Shown: positions 36,476 through 45,774, counted from the first letter of the stretch. The stretch is DNA of 64,000 nucleotides from Tersicoccus solisilvae (GCF_014643255.1 NZ_BMJI01000017.1:1-64000), one strand, 5' to 3'. Notes: generated from the letters alone by a model not told the origin. Program-made: numbers and translations.

Positions 36476-38347
36476 TCAGGACGCGTGGCCGGAGACGGAC
36501 CGCGGCCAGCGGTGCTGACCGTCCCGGCCGCGGTTCGGGTCGTACCCGCCGAGTGCGTCCGACGCCCGGATCAGGGCGAGGTGCGAGAAGGCCTGCGGGA
36601 AGTTGCCCACCATCCGGCCGGTCTCCGGGTCGAACTCCTCGGAGAAGAGCAGCAGGTCGTTGGCGCACGCGGTGACGGCGTCCATCAGGGCGACGGCCTC
36701 CCGGTTCCGGCCGGTCATCGCCAGCTGCTCCACCAACCAGAACGAGCAGGCCAGGAACGGGTGCTCCCCCGGGGTCAGCCCGTCGTCGGCGTGCTCGGTG
36801 CGGTAGCGCAGCACGAGGCCACCCGGACCGCGCAGCTCACGTTCGATCCGCGCCACGGTGCCGAGCATCCGCGGGTCGTCGTACGCGATGAACCCCACCT
36901 GCGGCAGCTGCAGCAGCGAGGCGTCCACCTCGGTGCCGTCGTAGGTCTGCACGAACGCGTTCGTGGCCGCGTCGAACCCGCGGGCCAGGATCTCGTCCCG
37001 CAGCCGGTCGCGGATCCCCGTCCAGCGAGCGGCGGGCCCCGGCATGCCGTGCTCGTGGACGGCGCGCACCCCCTGGTCGAAGGCGGCCCACATCATCACC
37101 CGCGAGTGGGTGAACCAGTGCCCGTCGCCGCGCATCTCCCACAGCCCCTGGTCCTTGCGGTCCAGGTTGCGCTCGGCGAAGCGGAGCAGCTCGCGCTGCA
37201 GGGACCAGGAGAACTCGTCCTCGGCCACGCCGACGCCACGCAGCTTGCCGAGGGCCACCATGACCTCGCCGACGACATCGGCCTGGTACTGGTCGACGGC
37301 GCCGTTGCCGATGCGTACGGGGGTCGACCCGGCGTACCCGGTCAGGTGGGGCAGCTCCCGCTCCTCGAGGTCGCGTTCCCCGGCGACGCCGTAGACGATC
37401 TGCAGGTCCTCGATGTCCCCGGCGACGGCGCGCAGCAGCCAGTTCCGCCACTGCAGGGCCTCCTGCGCGTACCCGTGGTCGAGCATCGACTCCAGGGTCA
37501 GCGCGGCGTCGCGCAGCCAGCAGAACCGGTAGTCCCAGTTGCGCTCGCCGCCGAGGGACTCGGGCAGGGAGGTGGTCGCCGCGGCCACGATCCCGCCGGT
37601 GGCCTCGTGGGTGAGCGCCCGCAGCACCAGCAGCGATCGGCGGACCCAGGCGTCATGCGCTCCCGTGTTCGTCGCGCGTTCCGTCCAGTGCTCCCAGTAG
37701 CCGATCGTGTGGGCCAGCGCGGCATCGACGTCGAGGCGCTCCGGCACCGGCAGGTGGGAGCGGAACCAGGTCAACACCAGGTCGACCCGCTCGTCGGCGT
37801 CGCCGGTGTCGTCCGCCGTGACCCGGACGGTGCCGCGGTGGCGCCGGTCCGAGCCGGTCGGCAGGTCCGGCTGACGCAGGGCCACCGCCTCGGGGCCGCC
37901 GATGGCCACCAGGGCGGGTGTGCCGTCCGGGCCGGCCACGCGGCGCACCCACGGCACCGTGCGGCCGTACCCGAACCGGATCACGAGGTCCTCGGTGAAC
38001 TCGACCGTCCCGGTCAGCGCCTCGACCCGGCGGACGACGTCGGCGGCCGGCCGGCCGCCCGCGTCCTGCCCGATGGGCATGAACTCGGTGACCCGCGCCG
38101 TCCCGGTCGTCGTCGCCCAGACCGTTTCGAGCACGAACGTGCCCGGCAGGTAACGGCGTTCGCGGACCGTGCCGTCGACCGCGCGCAGCGACCAGCGGCT
38201 GCGGTGGGGATCGCCGAGCAGGGCGGAGAAGAACGACGGTGAGTCGAACCGGGGAAAGGCGAGCCAGTCGATGCTGCCGTGCCGGGAGACGAGCAGGCCC
38301 GCGTGCAGGTCCGAGAGGAACGCGTAGTCGCGGATGGGGGTGGGCAC
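36476..38347 (-). CDS. GH15 family glucanase/trehalase-type enzyme
   Basis: A 623-residue GH15 protein without a signal peptide. The N-terminal domain has IRDYAFLSDLHAGLLVSRHGSIDWLAFPRFDSPS. The (alpha/alpha)6 catalytic barrel includes GGERNWDYRFCWLRDAALTL, the acid glutamate region QGLWEMRGDGHWFTHSRVMMW and the base region LFSEEFDPETGRMVGNFPQAFSHLALI. Actinobacterial members of this layout include trehalases as well as glucoamylase-like enzymes, so substrate stays open. The GTG start has only a weak GAGG. It precedes no obvious operon partner except the phosphodiesterase upstream (4 bases away). Confidence 0.88.
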   Translation of the reverse strand: MPTPIRDYAFLSDLHAGLLVSRHGSIDWLAFPRFDSPSFFSALLGDPHRSRWSLRAVDGTVRERRYLPGTFVLETVWATTTGTARVTEFMPIGQDAGGRPAADVVRRVEALTGTVEFTEDLVIRFGYGRTVPWVRRVAGPDGTPALVAIGGPEAVALRQPDLPTGSDRRHRGTVRVTADDTGDADERVDLVLTWFRSHLPVPERLDVDAALAHTIGYWEHWTERATNTGAHDAWVRRSLLVLRALTHEATGGIVAAATTSLPESLGGERNWDYRFCWLRDAALTLESMLDHGYAQEALQWRNWLLRAVAGDIEDLQIVYGVAGERDLEERELPHLTGYAGSTPVRIGNGAVDQYQADVVGEVMVALGKLRGVGVAEDEFSWSLQRELLRFAERNLDRKDQGLWEMRGDGHWFTHSRVMMWAAFDQGVRAVHEHGMPGPAARWTGIRDRLRDEILARGFDAATNAFVQTYDGTEVDASLLQLPQVGFIAYDDPRMLGTVARIERELRGPGGLVLRYRTEHADDGLTPGEHPFLACSFWLVEQLAMTGRNREAVALMDAVTACANDLLLFSEEFDPETGRMVGNFPQAFSHLALIRASDALGGYDPNRGRDGQHRWPRSVSGHAS

Positions 38348-38351
38348 GCGT

Positions 38352-39317
38352 TCAGCCTCGCGGCGCGGCGGCGGAGTCGGTGGGGCCGGTGGGCGCGGTG
38401 CGGAGCCAGGCCAACAGCTCGGCCGGCCGGTTGGTGGTCAGCTCCTGCACCCCGAGGTCGAGGCAGGCGCGGGCGTCGTCGGCGTCGTCGACGGTCCACA
38501 CGCGCAGCACCGCACCGGAGCCGACCCACCGCTCGATCCGGCGGGGGTGGCGCCGCACGTAGGCCACCCCGGGCCCCACCAGTCCGACGCGCTGGTTGTT
38601 GATCACGACGTTCGCCTCGGAGAACAGGCGCCGCAGGTACCGGGTGACGATCGCGCGCATCACCGGGCCGAGCAGCTCCTTGGTCCGCAGGTCGTGGATG
38701 GACACCTCGTCGATGAGCTGGCACACGTGATCGCTGTTCACCGTGGCCAGCAGGTAGTTGACCGCCTCCGCGGAGAAGCTCATGAAGGAGACGGCGATGT
38801 TGGCCAGGCGGCAGGTCTCCGGGTCCAGGCCCCGCCGCATCAGCGCGGTGAGCACCGTCTCCTCCAGGCCGCGCCCCGCGGCGCTCGGGTGTTTGAGCTC
38901 GATCGCCAGGCCGACGGGCCGGCCGTGCGCCAGCAGCAGGTCGATCAGCTCGTCGAGGGTGAGCAACTGCTCCGAGCGGGCGCCGAACCGAGTGGGGATG
39001 GCGGCTCCCTTCCAGGAACTCACGTCGAGCCGGCGCATGGCGGCCAGCGTGACGTCGGCGACGTCGCCGGTGCCGTCGGACGTCCGGTCCAGCGTGTCGT
39101 CGTGCCACAGCACCGGGTGGCCGTCGCGGGTCAGGTGCACGTCGCACTCGACGCCGTCGGCGCCGTCCTCCAGCGCCTGCAGATAGGCGGCGCGGGTGTG
39201 CTCGGCCCAGCGGGCGCTGGCGCCGCGATGGGCGTACACCGCGGGGCGCGCCACGGCCGGCGTCGTCGTCGGATCGGTCGACGGGCTGCTCGTCGGGTCG
39301 GTCAGCGGCTCCCTCAC
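38352..39317 (-). CDS. glycerophosphodiester phosphodiesterase
   Basis: A 321-residue GDPD-family enzyme: AHRGASARWAEHTRAAY holds the catalytic His-Arg, DGVECDVHLTRDGHPVLWHD the metal ligands and catalytic His, and AIELKHPS the Glu-Lys pair. No signal peptide, so cytoplasmic. The GTG at 39317 lies 7 bases after TAGAGT (39325-39330, minus strand) and lacks a ribosome site, which supports a leaderless start and argues against the longer Arg-rich upstream frame. The GH15 gene follows within 5 bases. Confidence 0.9.
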   Translation of the reverse strand: MREPLTDPTSSPSTDPTTTPAVARPAVYAHRGASARWAEHTRAAYLQALEDGADGVECDVHLTRDGHPVLWHDDTLDRTSDGTGDVADVTLAAMRRLDVSSWKGAAIPTRFGARSEQLLTLDELIDLLLAHGRPVGLAIELKHPSAAGRGLEETVLTALMRRGLDPETCRLANIAVSFMSFSAEAVNYLLATVNSDHVCQLIDEVSIHDLRTKELLGPVMRAIVTRYLRRLFSEANVVINNQRVGLVGPGVAYVRRHPRRIERWVGSGAVLRVWTVDDADDARACLDLGVQELTTNRPAELLAWLRTAPTGPTDSAAAPRG

Positions 39318-39370
39318 GGTGCCGACTCTAGCGGCCCCACCCGGGCGCGAACCGGAGGCCGGGGTTCCCG

Positions 39371-40261
39371 TCAGCCGACGATCTCGCGGCTGACGACCCG
39401 GCGCCGGCCCACCAGCAGGCCGAGCAGCACCATGACGACCCCGAGGCCGAGGTGCAGCCAGTTGTCCGCATCGTTGACGGGCACGATGTTCAGGGCCGTG
39501 TCGTGGCCGAAGAGCAGGCCGAGCAGCCACAGCGCCAGGTAGATGATGCCGCCGCCGATGAGGAACGTCCGGGCGGCGCCCGCGGTGCGCGACATCAGCA
39601 GGCCGACGACGCCGAACGCCAGGTGGATGACGTTGTGCAGGACCGACACCTGGAAGATGCCGAGCAGCAGGGCGCCCGAATCGTGGCCGGCGAGCGTCAG
39701 GCGGTCGACGCCGGTGGTGACGCCGGGGACGAAGCCGAGGATGCCGACGACGAGGAAGACGAGGGCGACGACGGCGGCGGCGGTGCGGGCGATGCCGCGG
39801 CTGGCGCGGGTGCGCTCCTTGACGATCCGCTCCGTGGTTCCCGTGCGGCGCCGGTTCTCGTCCACCTCGCGGTCGCGATCACGGCCGCCGCTCCGGTCTT
39901 CGTCGGCGGCGTCACGGTCGCGGATGCGTGCGGCGCTGCCGATGTCGGCACGCGGGTTCCCGCCGCGATCTTCGTTGCGGTCACCCCGGCTCCACTCATC
40001 GTTCCGGTCACGGGAACGCGGTCCCGGGCCGGCAGCGGTGGCGCTGCCCGCGCTGTCCCGGCGGTCCGTGCCGCCGTGGCGGCCGGTCGTGTCGTCATCG
40101 AACCGGCCCTCGAGGTTCTGGCGATCCGTGAATTGACTGTCCGTGTACTGGCCCGTGTCCTGGCCGTCGGCCTGCCGGCCGCCGGCGGGGGCCGGGTCGA
40201 TCCGGCGCGGGTCGTCGGCCCCGTCGCCGCGCTCGGGCGGGCGATTGACGCTGCTGCTCAT
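39371..40261 (-). CDS. DUF4383 membrane protein with charged N-terminal extension
   Basis: A 296-residue protein. Residues 1-155 are hydrophilic and low complexity (Arg/Asp/Gly rich), probably disordered. Residues 158-290 are a four-helix DUF4383 domain (LVFLVVGILGFVPGVTTGVD, LLGIFQVSVLHNVIHLAFGVVGLL, DADNWLHLGLGVVMVLLGLLVG). Function unknown. The start follows GGAGGAGACGACC. A TAGCAT box at 40391-40396 (minus strand) is a candidate promoter. A paralogue lies next to it at 40505. Confidence 0.82.
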   Translation of the reverse strand: MSSSVNRPPERGDGADDPRRIDPAPAGGRQADGQDTGQYTDSQFTDRQNLEGRFDDDTTGRHGGTDRRDSAGSATAAGPGPRSRDRNDEWSRGDRNEDRGGNPRADIGSAARIRDRDAADEDRSGGRDRDREVDENRRRTGTTERIVKERTRASRGIARTAAAVVALVFLVVGILGFVPGVTTGVDRLTLAGHDSGALLLGIFQVSVLHNVIHLAFGVVGLLMSRTAGAARTFLIGGGIIYLALWLLGLLFGHDTALNIVPVNDADNWLHLGLGVVMVLLGLLVGRRRVVSREIVG

Positions 40262-40446
40262 GGTCGTCTCCTCCGTCGGACCGCACCGTCGTCGGTGTGG
40301 TCGGTGATCGATGGTCAGGTCGATGGCGAACGGAACGGGTGGAACCTGGTGCTGCGCTCACCGGCCGCCGGGGCCGTCGGTGTGGGCACGATGCTACTCG
40401 TCACGTGGTCTCCACCGTCAGCACGCCCGGGTTGACCCGCCGCAGA

Positions 40447-40489
40447 CACCACCGGCCGGATGACGACGTGCGTCACCCGGCCGGTGGTG
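40447..40489 (-). terminator. terminator hairpin after second DUF4383 gene
   Basis: A perfect 13-bp stem CACCACCGGCCGG / CCGGCCGGTGGTG continues, after one mismatch, into TGACG / CGTCA around a 5-base loop. It is 15 bases past the stop of the gene at 40505. Confidence 0.8.
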
Positions 40490-40504
40490 GTGGCTCGCTG
40501 GTGG

Positions 40505-40954
40505 TCAGACGGTGCGGCGCGTGGCGACCCGTCGTCCCAGCAGCAGTCCGAGGGCGAGCATGCCGACGCCGAGGACGAAGTGCAGCCAGTTGTCCGCGGT
40601 GTTCAGCGGGACGAAGTTGGCCGCCGACTCCTGACCGATGAACAGGCCGTAGAGCCAGAGCACGAGGTAGATCACTCCGCCGCCGACGAGGAAGTTCTTG
40701 GCCCCGGCGTCACTGCGGGACAGCGCGATCCCGGCGACACCGAACAGCAGATGCACGATGTTGTGCAGGATGGACACCTGGAACAGCCCGAGCAGCATGG
40801 CCTCCGAGTGGTGGCCGCCGAACATCAGGGCGCCGTAGTTGGTGGTGAGACCCGGGATGAAGCCGAGGATGCCGACGAGCAGGAAGACGGCGCCGACGAG
40901 CAGCGCGACGGTCTGCACGGGCGCCCGGCCGGTGCGAGTGTGAGTGGTGGTCAT
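40505..40954 (-). CDS. DUF4383 membrane protein
   Basis: A 149-residue four-helix membrane protein, consisting almost only of the DUF4383 domain: LLVGAVFLLVGILGFIPGLTTNY, LLGLFQVSILHNIVHLLFGVAGI, FVPLNTADNWLHFVLGVGMLALGLLLGRR. Clearly homologous to the C-terminal half of the 39371 protein, so the two are a tandem duplication that diverged by gain of a charged extension. GGAGGAGGGG precedes the ATG. CTGACA and TACCGA spaced 17 bases on the minus strand (41009-41037) form a possible promoter. Confidence 0.85.
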   Translation of the reverse strand: MTTTHTRTGRAPVQTVALLVGAVFLLVGILGFIPGLTTNYGALMFGGHHSEAMLLGLFQVSILHNIVHLLFGVAGIALSRSDAGAKNFLVGGGVIYLVLWLYGLFIGQESAANFVPLNTADNWLHFVLGVGMLALGLLLGRRVATRRTV

Positions 40955-41123
40955 GGCCCCTCCTCCGATGACGGATGGGCAGCGGTCGCTGCCCGTTCAC
41001 CGAGGTATTCGGTATGCCCACCCTAGCGGATTGTCAGCACACTGATTGTTTCGATTCCGCGACGGTTTCCCGGCTCGGCTCGATGGACAGGCGGCGCTCG
41101 GCTGGGCGCGCGAAGATGGGGGC

Positions 41124-42434
41124 ATGACGACGACGAGCAACGCCCCGACCGCGACCGAGCCGGCAGCACCGCCGTCCGGTGATGACGCCGTCCGGGCGGC
41201 CGCGCTGCGCCGGATGAAGACCCTGGCGACCGCGCTGCTCGTCGGCCTCGCCGTCGTCTTCGTCGTCGCCTTCGCCCTGCAGGGCCGCTACCCCTGGCTG
41301 CAGTACGTGCGGGCCGCGGCCGAGGGCGGCATGGTCGGCGCGCTGGCCGACTGGTTCGCCGTCACCGCGTTGTTCAAACGGCCGGTGGGCCTGCCGATCC
41401 CCCACACGGCGATCATCCCGCGGCGCAAGGACGCGATCGGGGCCTCCCTCGGCGATTTCGTCGAGTCGAACTTCCTGTCCGAGCCGGTGGTGCGGGGCAA
41501 GCTCGCCGAGGCGCAGGTCTCCCGTCGGGCCGGCCGATGGCTCGTCACCCCCGGCGAGGACGGCCGCACCGGCGCGCAGACCGTCACGGCGGAGGGCGCC
41601 GTCATCATCCGTGGTGCCCTGACGCTGCTCAAGGACGACGACGTCGCCGGCATGATCGAGAGCATGGTCCGCCGGCACGTCATCGACCCGCCGTGGGGTC
41701 CGCCGCTGGGCCGGGTGGCGCACGAGCTGTTCGTCGACGGGCACCACCGGCCGGTGGTCGACATGCTGGTCGACCGGGCCGAGCAGTGGCTCGACGGCAA
41801 CCAGGGCACCGTCATCGACCTCGTCACGGAGCGGTCCCCCTCGTGGGTGCCCTCGATGCTCGACGGCGTCGTCGGTTACAAGGTGCACAGCGAGGTGCTC
41901 AAGTTCGTCCGGGCCGTGCAGGCCGACCCGCAGCACAAGGTGCGCCGCTCCATCGACGACTACCTGCTGCGCCTCGCGGACGACATGCAGCACGATCCGG
42001 CGATGATGGCTCGCGTCGACCGGATCAAGGAGAGCACCTTCGACGATCCGCGGGTCCGCGGCTTCGCGGCCACGGCCTGGGAGCAGGCCAAGGCCGCTCT
42101 GCTGACCGCGGTCTCCGATCCGGACAGCGACCTCTCGCGGCGTTTCACCGGTCTGGTGACGGAGTTCGGTCAGCGGCTGTGCGACGACGACGAGCTCACG
42201 GCCAAGGTCGACGGGTGGCTCGGCGACACCGCGGCCTATCTGGTGAATCGATACCGGCACGAGGCGGCGTCCATCATCACCGACACCGTGCAGCGCTGGG
42301 ACGGCGAGGAGACCTCCGCGAAGATCGAACTGCAGGTCGGCAAGGACCTCCAGTTCATCCGGATCAACGGCACCGTGGTCGGCTCGCTCGCGGGCCTGGT
42401 GATCTTCGCCGTCGCTCACGCCGTCTTCGGATAG
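41124..42434 (+). CDS. DUF445 family membrane protein
   Basis: A 436-residue protein with a helix at about 37-54, the family motif AAAEGGMVGALADWFAVTALFKRPVGLPIPHTAIIPRRKD, a long hydrophilic, mostly helical middle, and a C-terminal helix (LAGLVIFAVAHAVFG). DUF445 (YheB/YjiN-like) proteins are anchored in the membrane at both ends and have no settled function. The ATG at 41124 is 6 bases after GAAGAT and has no ribosome site, so it is perhaps leaderless. Confidence 0.85.
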   Translation: MTTTSNAPTATEPAAPPSGDDAVRAAALRRMKTLATALLVGLAVVFVVAFALQGRYPWLQYVRAAAEGGMVGALADWFAVTALFKRPVGLPIPHTAIIPRRKDAIGASLGDFVESNFLSEPVVRGKLAEAQVSRRAGRWLVTPGEDGRTGAQTVTAEGAVIIRGALTLLKDDDVAGMIESMVRRHVIDPPWGPPLGRVAHELFVDGHHRPVVDMLVDRAEQWLDGNQGTVIDLVTERSPSWVPSMLDGVVGYKVHSEVLKFVRAVQADPQHKVRRSIDDYLLRLADDMQHDPAMMARVDRIKESTFDDPRVRGFAATAWEQAKAALLTAVSDPDSDLSRRFTGLVTEFGQRLCDDDELTAKVDGWLGDTAAYLVNRYRHEAASIITDTVQRWDGEETSAKIELQVGKDLQFIRINGTVVGSLAGLVIFAVAHAVFG

Positions 42435-42460
42435 GGCTCCGCGGCGTTCCGACCCGCCGC

Positions 42461-42564
42461 GAGTCAGCCGGTTTCGCCGAACCCCATGCTCAGAGAGCCC
42501 CGCTTTCGGGCGGGAACCGCTGACTCAGCGACAGAGGTCGGGCGGGAACCGCTGACTCAGCGAC
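42461..42564. repeat. inverted/direct repeat between convergent genes
   Basis: Two 26-base identical units starting GGGCGGGAACCGCTGACTC lie at about 42507-42532 and 42539-42564, 32 bases apart; the second enters the end of the SDR gene. An imperfect inverted copy (GAGTCAGCCGGTTTCGCC) is at 42461-42478. The left copy can pair with either direct unit, giving alternative hairpins. Probably the terminator of DUF445 and the SDR gene that has partly duplicated. Confidence 0.7.
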
Positions 42565-43312
42565 CGACGCGGCCGGCCGCGGCCATCAGCCGATCCGGCA
42601 GGAGGCGACCGGCGGAGACCAGCGCGCGGTACCGCTTCGACGGCACGACGACGGCTCGCCCGGCGAACGCCGCAGCCAGTCCCTCGCGCACGACGCGCGG
42701 CGCCTCCAGCCAGGCGACGCCGGGAATGTTCCGGGTGTCCAGCTCCATCCGCCGGTGGAACTCGGTGCGTACGAGCCCGGGACACACCGCGGTCACGACG
42801 ACGCCGCGGGGCCGGTACTTCACGTTGGCCCACCGGCTGAAGCTGATCAGCCACGCCTTGGCCGCGCCGTAGGTGCCGCGCGGAATGAAGCCGGCCACGG
42901 AGGCGACGTTGACGATGTGGCCGCCGCCGCGCGCGGCCAGCGCCGGGATGGCGGTGTGGCTGAGCGCCAGGGGCACCTCGACGAGCAGGTGCAGTAGTCG
43001 CTGCTCGTCCGCCAGCGGCGTGTCGACGAAGTCGGTGAGGATGCCGTACCCGGCGTTGTTGACCAGCACGGTGACGGGGTTCTCGGCCTGCTCGAGGCGC
43101 TCTCGCACCGCGGCCAGACCGTCGTCGGTGACCAGGTCGGCGGGCAGCACCTCGGTTCGCACGCCGTGCTCCCGCTGCAGCTCCGCGGCCAGGGCGCTGA
43201 GTCGCTCCCGGTCGCGGGCCACCAGAACGACGTCGTGCCCGGCCGCGGCGAGCTGCCGCGCGAACTCCGCCCCGAGCCCGGCGGACGCGCCCGTGACGAG
43301 CGCCGTGGTCAC
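42557..43312 (-). CDS. short-chain dehydrogenase/reductase
   Basis: A 251-residue SDR with TGASAGLGAEFARQL (cofactor site), NNAGYG, the catalytic Ser in NVASVAGF and Tyr-x3-Lys in TYGAAKAWL. The C-terminal region KRYRALVSAGRLLPDRLM is like that of the YqjQ/DltE-type or acyl-chain reductase SDRs. The GTG at 43312 overlaps the stop of the upstream gene (GTGA). Its last codons lie within a 26-base direct repeat. Substrate unknown. Confidence 0.85.
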   Translation of the reverse strand: MTTALVTGASAGLGAEFARQLAAAGHDVVLVARDRERLSALAAELQREHGVRTEVLPADLVTDDGLAAVRERLEQAENPVTVLVNNAGYGILTDFVDTPLADEQRLLHLLVEVPLALSHTAIPALAARGGGHIVNVASVAGFIPRGTYGAAKAWLISFSRWANVKYRPRGVVVTAVCPGLVRTEFHRRMELDTRNIPGVAWLEAPRVVREGLAAAFAGRAVVVPSKRYRALVSAGRLLPDRLMAAAGRVGR

Positions 43313-44190
43313 CGGTCGGTACCCGCGTCCCCGGCCGAGCCGGACGACGAAGCCGACGCGTCGTCCGTGCCGGCCGACGGCGTCGACGCGGGGGACGGAG
43401 CGGTATCCGACGGCTTCGAGGAGAGTTCGATCCGCTGCAGGTCGGTGACGAGCTCCCCGGGCAGGGTGTCCGGCACCTCGCCGAAGGCGTCCGCGGTGGC
43501 CTTGACCACCGCGCGCCCCATGGCGAGGTTGGCGCCGCCGCCGATCACGGCGCCCACGCCGAACGGCAGGGCGCGGCCGAGGACCGCCCCGCCGCTGCGC
43601 AGCAGGTAGCGCTTGATGAAGCGGCGCCGGATGCTCGCCATGATGGTCTTCGACAGCGTGGTGGAGCTGCCGCCGCCCAGGGCCAGACCCCAGCGGGTCG
43701 TGGGTCCGCCGCCGCGACCGGCCGCCTGCGCGGCGAAGGACTGCATCAGCTGGCTGCCCTCCTCGCCGAGCATGATCGCCATGACCATGGCCTTGGTCTT
43801 CTCGGGGTCCTTCGCGTGCACGCCGTGCAACTCGGCGATCGACTGCGCGTAGAACGCGCTCGCCTCGAGGAACGCGCCGGTGGCGACGGCTGACAGGCCG
43901 AGCGAGGCGACGGTGCCGATGCCGGGCACGACGGCGGTCGCCCCGATCCCGCCGCCGCCGACGGTCACCGCCGCCAGGTAGTCGCGCTGCAGCAGCTTCG
44001 CCAGCTTCTTCGCGGTGGCGTCCGGGTGCTTCTTGCGCAGTCGCTTGAGGTTGGCCAGCACGAGGGGGCGGTTGACGTCGAGGGTGCGATTGAGCACACG
44101 GGTCAGCCCCGGCTTCGGGTTGCCCTCGTCGTCGAAGGCCGCCTTCGTCACGAACTTCACTGCCGGATTGGCCGGTCGTTCCGATGCCAT
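43309..44190 (-). CDS. hypothetical glycine-rich membrane-associated protein (EcsC-like?)
   Basis: A 293-residue protein. Residues 15-60 are basic (RLRKKHPDATAKKLAKLLQRDY). Then come Gly-rich hydrophobic stretches AAVTVGGGGIGATAVVPGIGTVASLGLSAVATGAFLEASAF (about 74-115) and ALPFGVGAVIGGGANLAMGRAVV, and finally a Ser/Asp-rich disordered tail. The pattern resembles EcsC/DUF697-like proteins, but I cannot assign it firmly. AGGAGGAATC precedes the ATG at 44190. Translationally coupled to the downstream SDR. Confidence 0.68.
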   Translation of the reverse strand: MASERPANPAVKFVTKAAFDDEGNPKPGLTRVLNRTLDVNRPLVLANLKRLRKKHPDATAKKLAKLLQRDYLAAVTVGGGGIGATAVVPGIGTVASLGLSAVATGAFLEASAFYAQSIAELHGVHAKDPEKTKAMVMAIMLGEEGSQLMQSFAAQAAGRGGGPTTRWGLALGGGSSTTLSKTIMASIRRRFIKRYLLRSGGAVLGRALPFGVGAVIGGGANLAMGRAVVKATADAFGEVPDTLPGELVTDLQRIELSSKPSDTAPSPASTPSAGTDDASASSSGSAGDAGTDR

Positions 44191-44224
44191 GATTCCTCCT
44201 GGTCGCGGACGTGGATCTGCCCCC

Positions 44225-44244
44225 ACTGTACTCAGCGGGCTGAG
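44225..44244 (-). promoter_or_regulatory. candidate promoter/operator for the 43309 gene
   Basis: On the minus strand TACAGT (44225-44230) is a TANNNT box, and directly upstream is the palindrome CTCAGC-GG-GCTGAG (44231-44244). The rest of the 201-base gap (44191-44391) shows nothing else that I can interpret. Confidence 0.4.
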
Positions 44245-44391
44245 CATCGACGGGCGCACCGATGCGCCGAACGCGAACGCCCCGGACGCGGCAACGACGG
44301 GCCTTCCGCGGGCGTGTGCCGCGCGAGAGACCCGTCGAACCGTGGGCCGGGCCGCCCGTGTGGGGGCGGCACGGAGTGAGGGAGCCGTCGA

Positions 44392-45774
44392 TCAGACGGC
44401 GACCTTGTGGCTGAGCGCGGCCGGGGTCTCCTCGGTCGCTCCACCGCCGACGACGCGGGCGGCGCCGGGACGGTTGTCGTCGCCGACCGCCGCGATCCGC
44501 TCGATGGCCTCGCTCGGTCCCGCGGCCGGGTCCAGCGCGTCGGTCGCCTCGACGGAGTAGGCCCAGTCGGTGAAGCGGTACACGTCGGCACCGGCGCCGG
44601 CGAACAGCATGTCGCGCAGCAGCTTCTCCACCGGCCGGCTGACGTGCCAGGACTCTCCCCACACCCGGGCGGTGCGCTGCACGCGGGCCGTCCGGGGCGC
44701 GCGCACGGCGTTGTACCGGGCGAGCGCGCCGTCCCACGCCGCGTTGTCGGCGGTGTCGCCGGCGAACACGGAGTCGGCGGTGATGCGCTCCAGCACTCGC
44801 GCGTCCTCCAGCGCCTGGCAGGCACCCTGGGCGAGGTACTGGAGCATCGGGTGGGCCGAGTCGCCCAGCAGGGCGGTGCGGCCGTCGACCCAGGTGGGGA
44901 TCGGCGCCCGGTCGAACATCGGCCAGCTGCGCACGCGCCACAGGTTGGCCAGGGCGGCCTTCACCTCGGGCACGCAGTCCCGGTAGGCCTCCTCCAGTTC
45001 GTCCTCGCTGCCCCAGATCTCCTCTCCCCGCAGGAACGCCGGGGACTGGAACACCGCGACGGTGTTGAACATCTCGCCCTTGCGCAGCGGGTACTGGACC
45101 AGGTGGCACTGCGGGCCGAGCCAGACGACGACGTCCTCCATGTCGGACTGGTACGTGACCTCGGAGACCGGCAGCGCGCCACGGTAGGCGACGTAGCCGG
45201 AGGGGATGGGCTTGTCGTCCGCGATCTGTGCGCGCAGCTTCGAGTGCAGGCCGTCCGCGGCGACGACGACGTCGGCCTCGAAGGTGCGCCCGTCCCGCGC
45301 CGTGGCGGTGGCCCGGGACCCGGCGGTCTCCGTCCCCGTCACCTCGACGTCGTTGAGCAGGGTCACGCCGGCCTCGGCGGCCGCGTCCAGGATGATCCGG
45401 TGCAGGTCGGTGCGGTGCACGACGACGTACGGGGCGTCGTAGCGCTTCGCGAACTCGTCCCGCACGTTCTGGCGCAGCAGCTCGGCGCCGGTGGTCGCGT
45501 CCCGGAACACGATGTGCTTCGGCTGGACTCCGACCTCCAGGACCGCGTCCAGCAGGCCCCAGTCGCGCAGCACGCGGGTCGCGTTCGGGGCCATCTGCAG
45601 GCCCGCGCCGACCTCCCCGAACTCGGGGGCGTGCTCGACGAGCGTGACGTCCGCGCCGTTCCGCTTCATCGCCAGGGCGGCGGCGAGTCCGCCGATGCCG
45701 CCGCCGACGACCAGGACCTCGCTCGCCCTGTCCGTGCCGGTCGTGTCGTTCGTGTTCGCGTCGTTGGTGCTCAC
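44392..45774 (-). CDS. genH: 3-hydroxybenzoate 6-hydroxylase
   Basis: A 460-residue FAD monooxygenase of the aromatic hydroxylase class. GGGIGGLAAA binds FAD at 24-33, VVAADGLHS is the DG motif and LLGDSAHPMLQYLAQGACQALEDA is the GD motif. In gentisate clusters this protein turns 3-hydroxybenzoate into gentisate with NADH and O2. A salicylate-type hydroxylase is the alternative from sequence, but the neighbouring gentisate genes decide. The GTG at 45774 overlaps the carrier stop. The frame remains open far upstream, with no meaning there. Confidence 0.86.
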   Translation of the reverse strand: MSTNDANTNDTTGTDRASEVLVVGGGIGGLAAALAMKRNGADVTLVEHAPEFGEVGAGLQMAPNATRVLRDWGLLDAVLEVGVQPKHIVFRDATTGAELLRQNVRDEFAKRYDAPYVVVHRTDLHRIILDAAAEAGVTLLNDVEVTGTETAGSRATATARDGRTFEADVVVAADGLHSKLRAQIADDKPIPSGYVAYRGALPVSEVTYQSDMEDVVVWLGPQCHLVQYPLRKGEMFNTVAVFQSPAFLRGEEIWGSEDELEEAYRDCVPEVKAALANLWRVRSWPMFDRAPIPTWVDGRTALLGDSAHPMLQYLAQGACQALEDARVLERITADSVFAGDTADNAAWDGALARYNAVRAPRTARVQRTARVWGESWHVSRPVEKLLRDMLFAGAGADVYRFTDWAYSVEATDALDPAAGPSEAIERIAAVGDDNRPGAARVVGGGATEETPAALSHKVAV

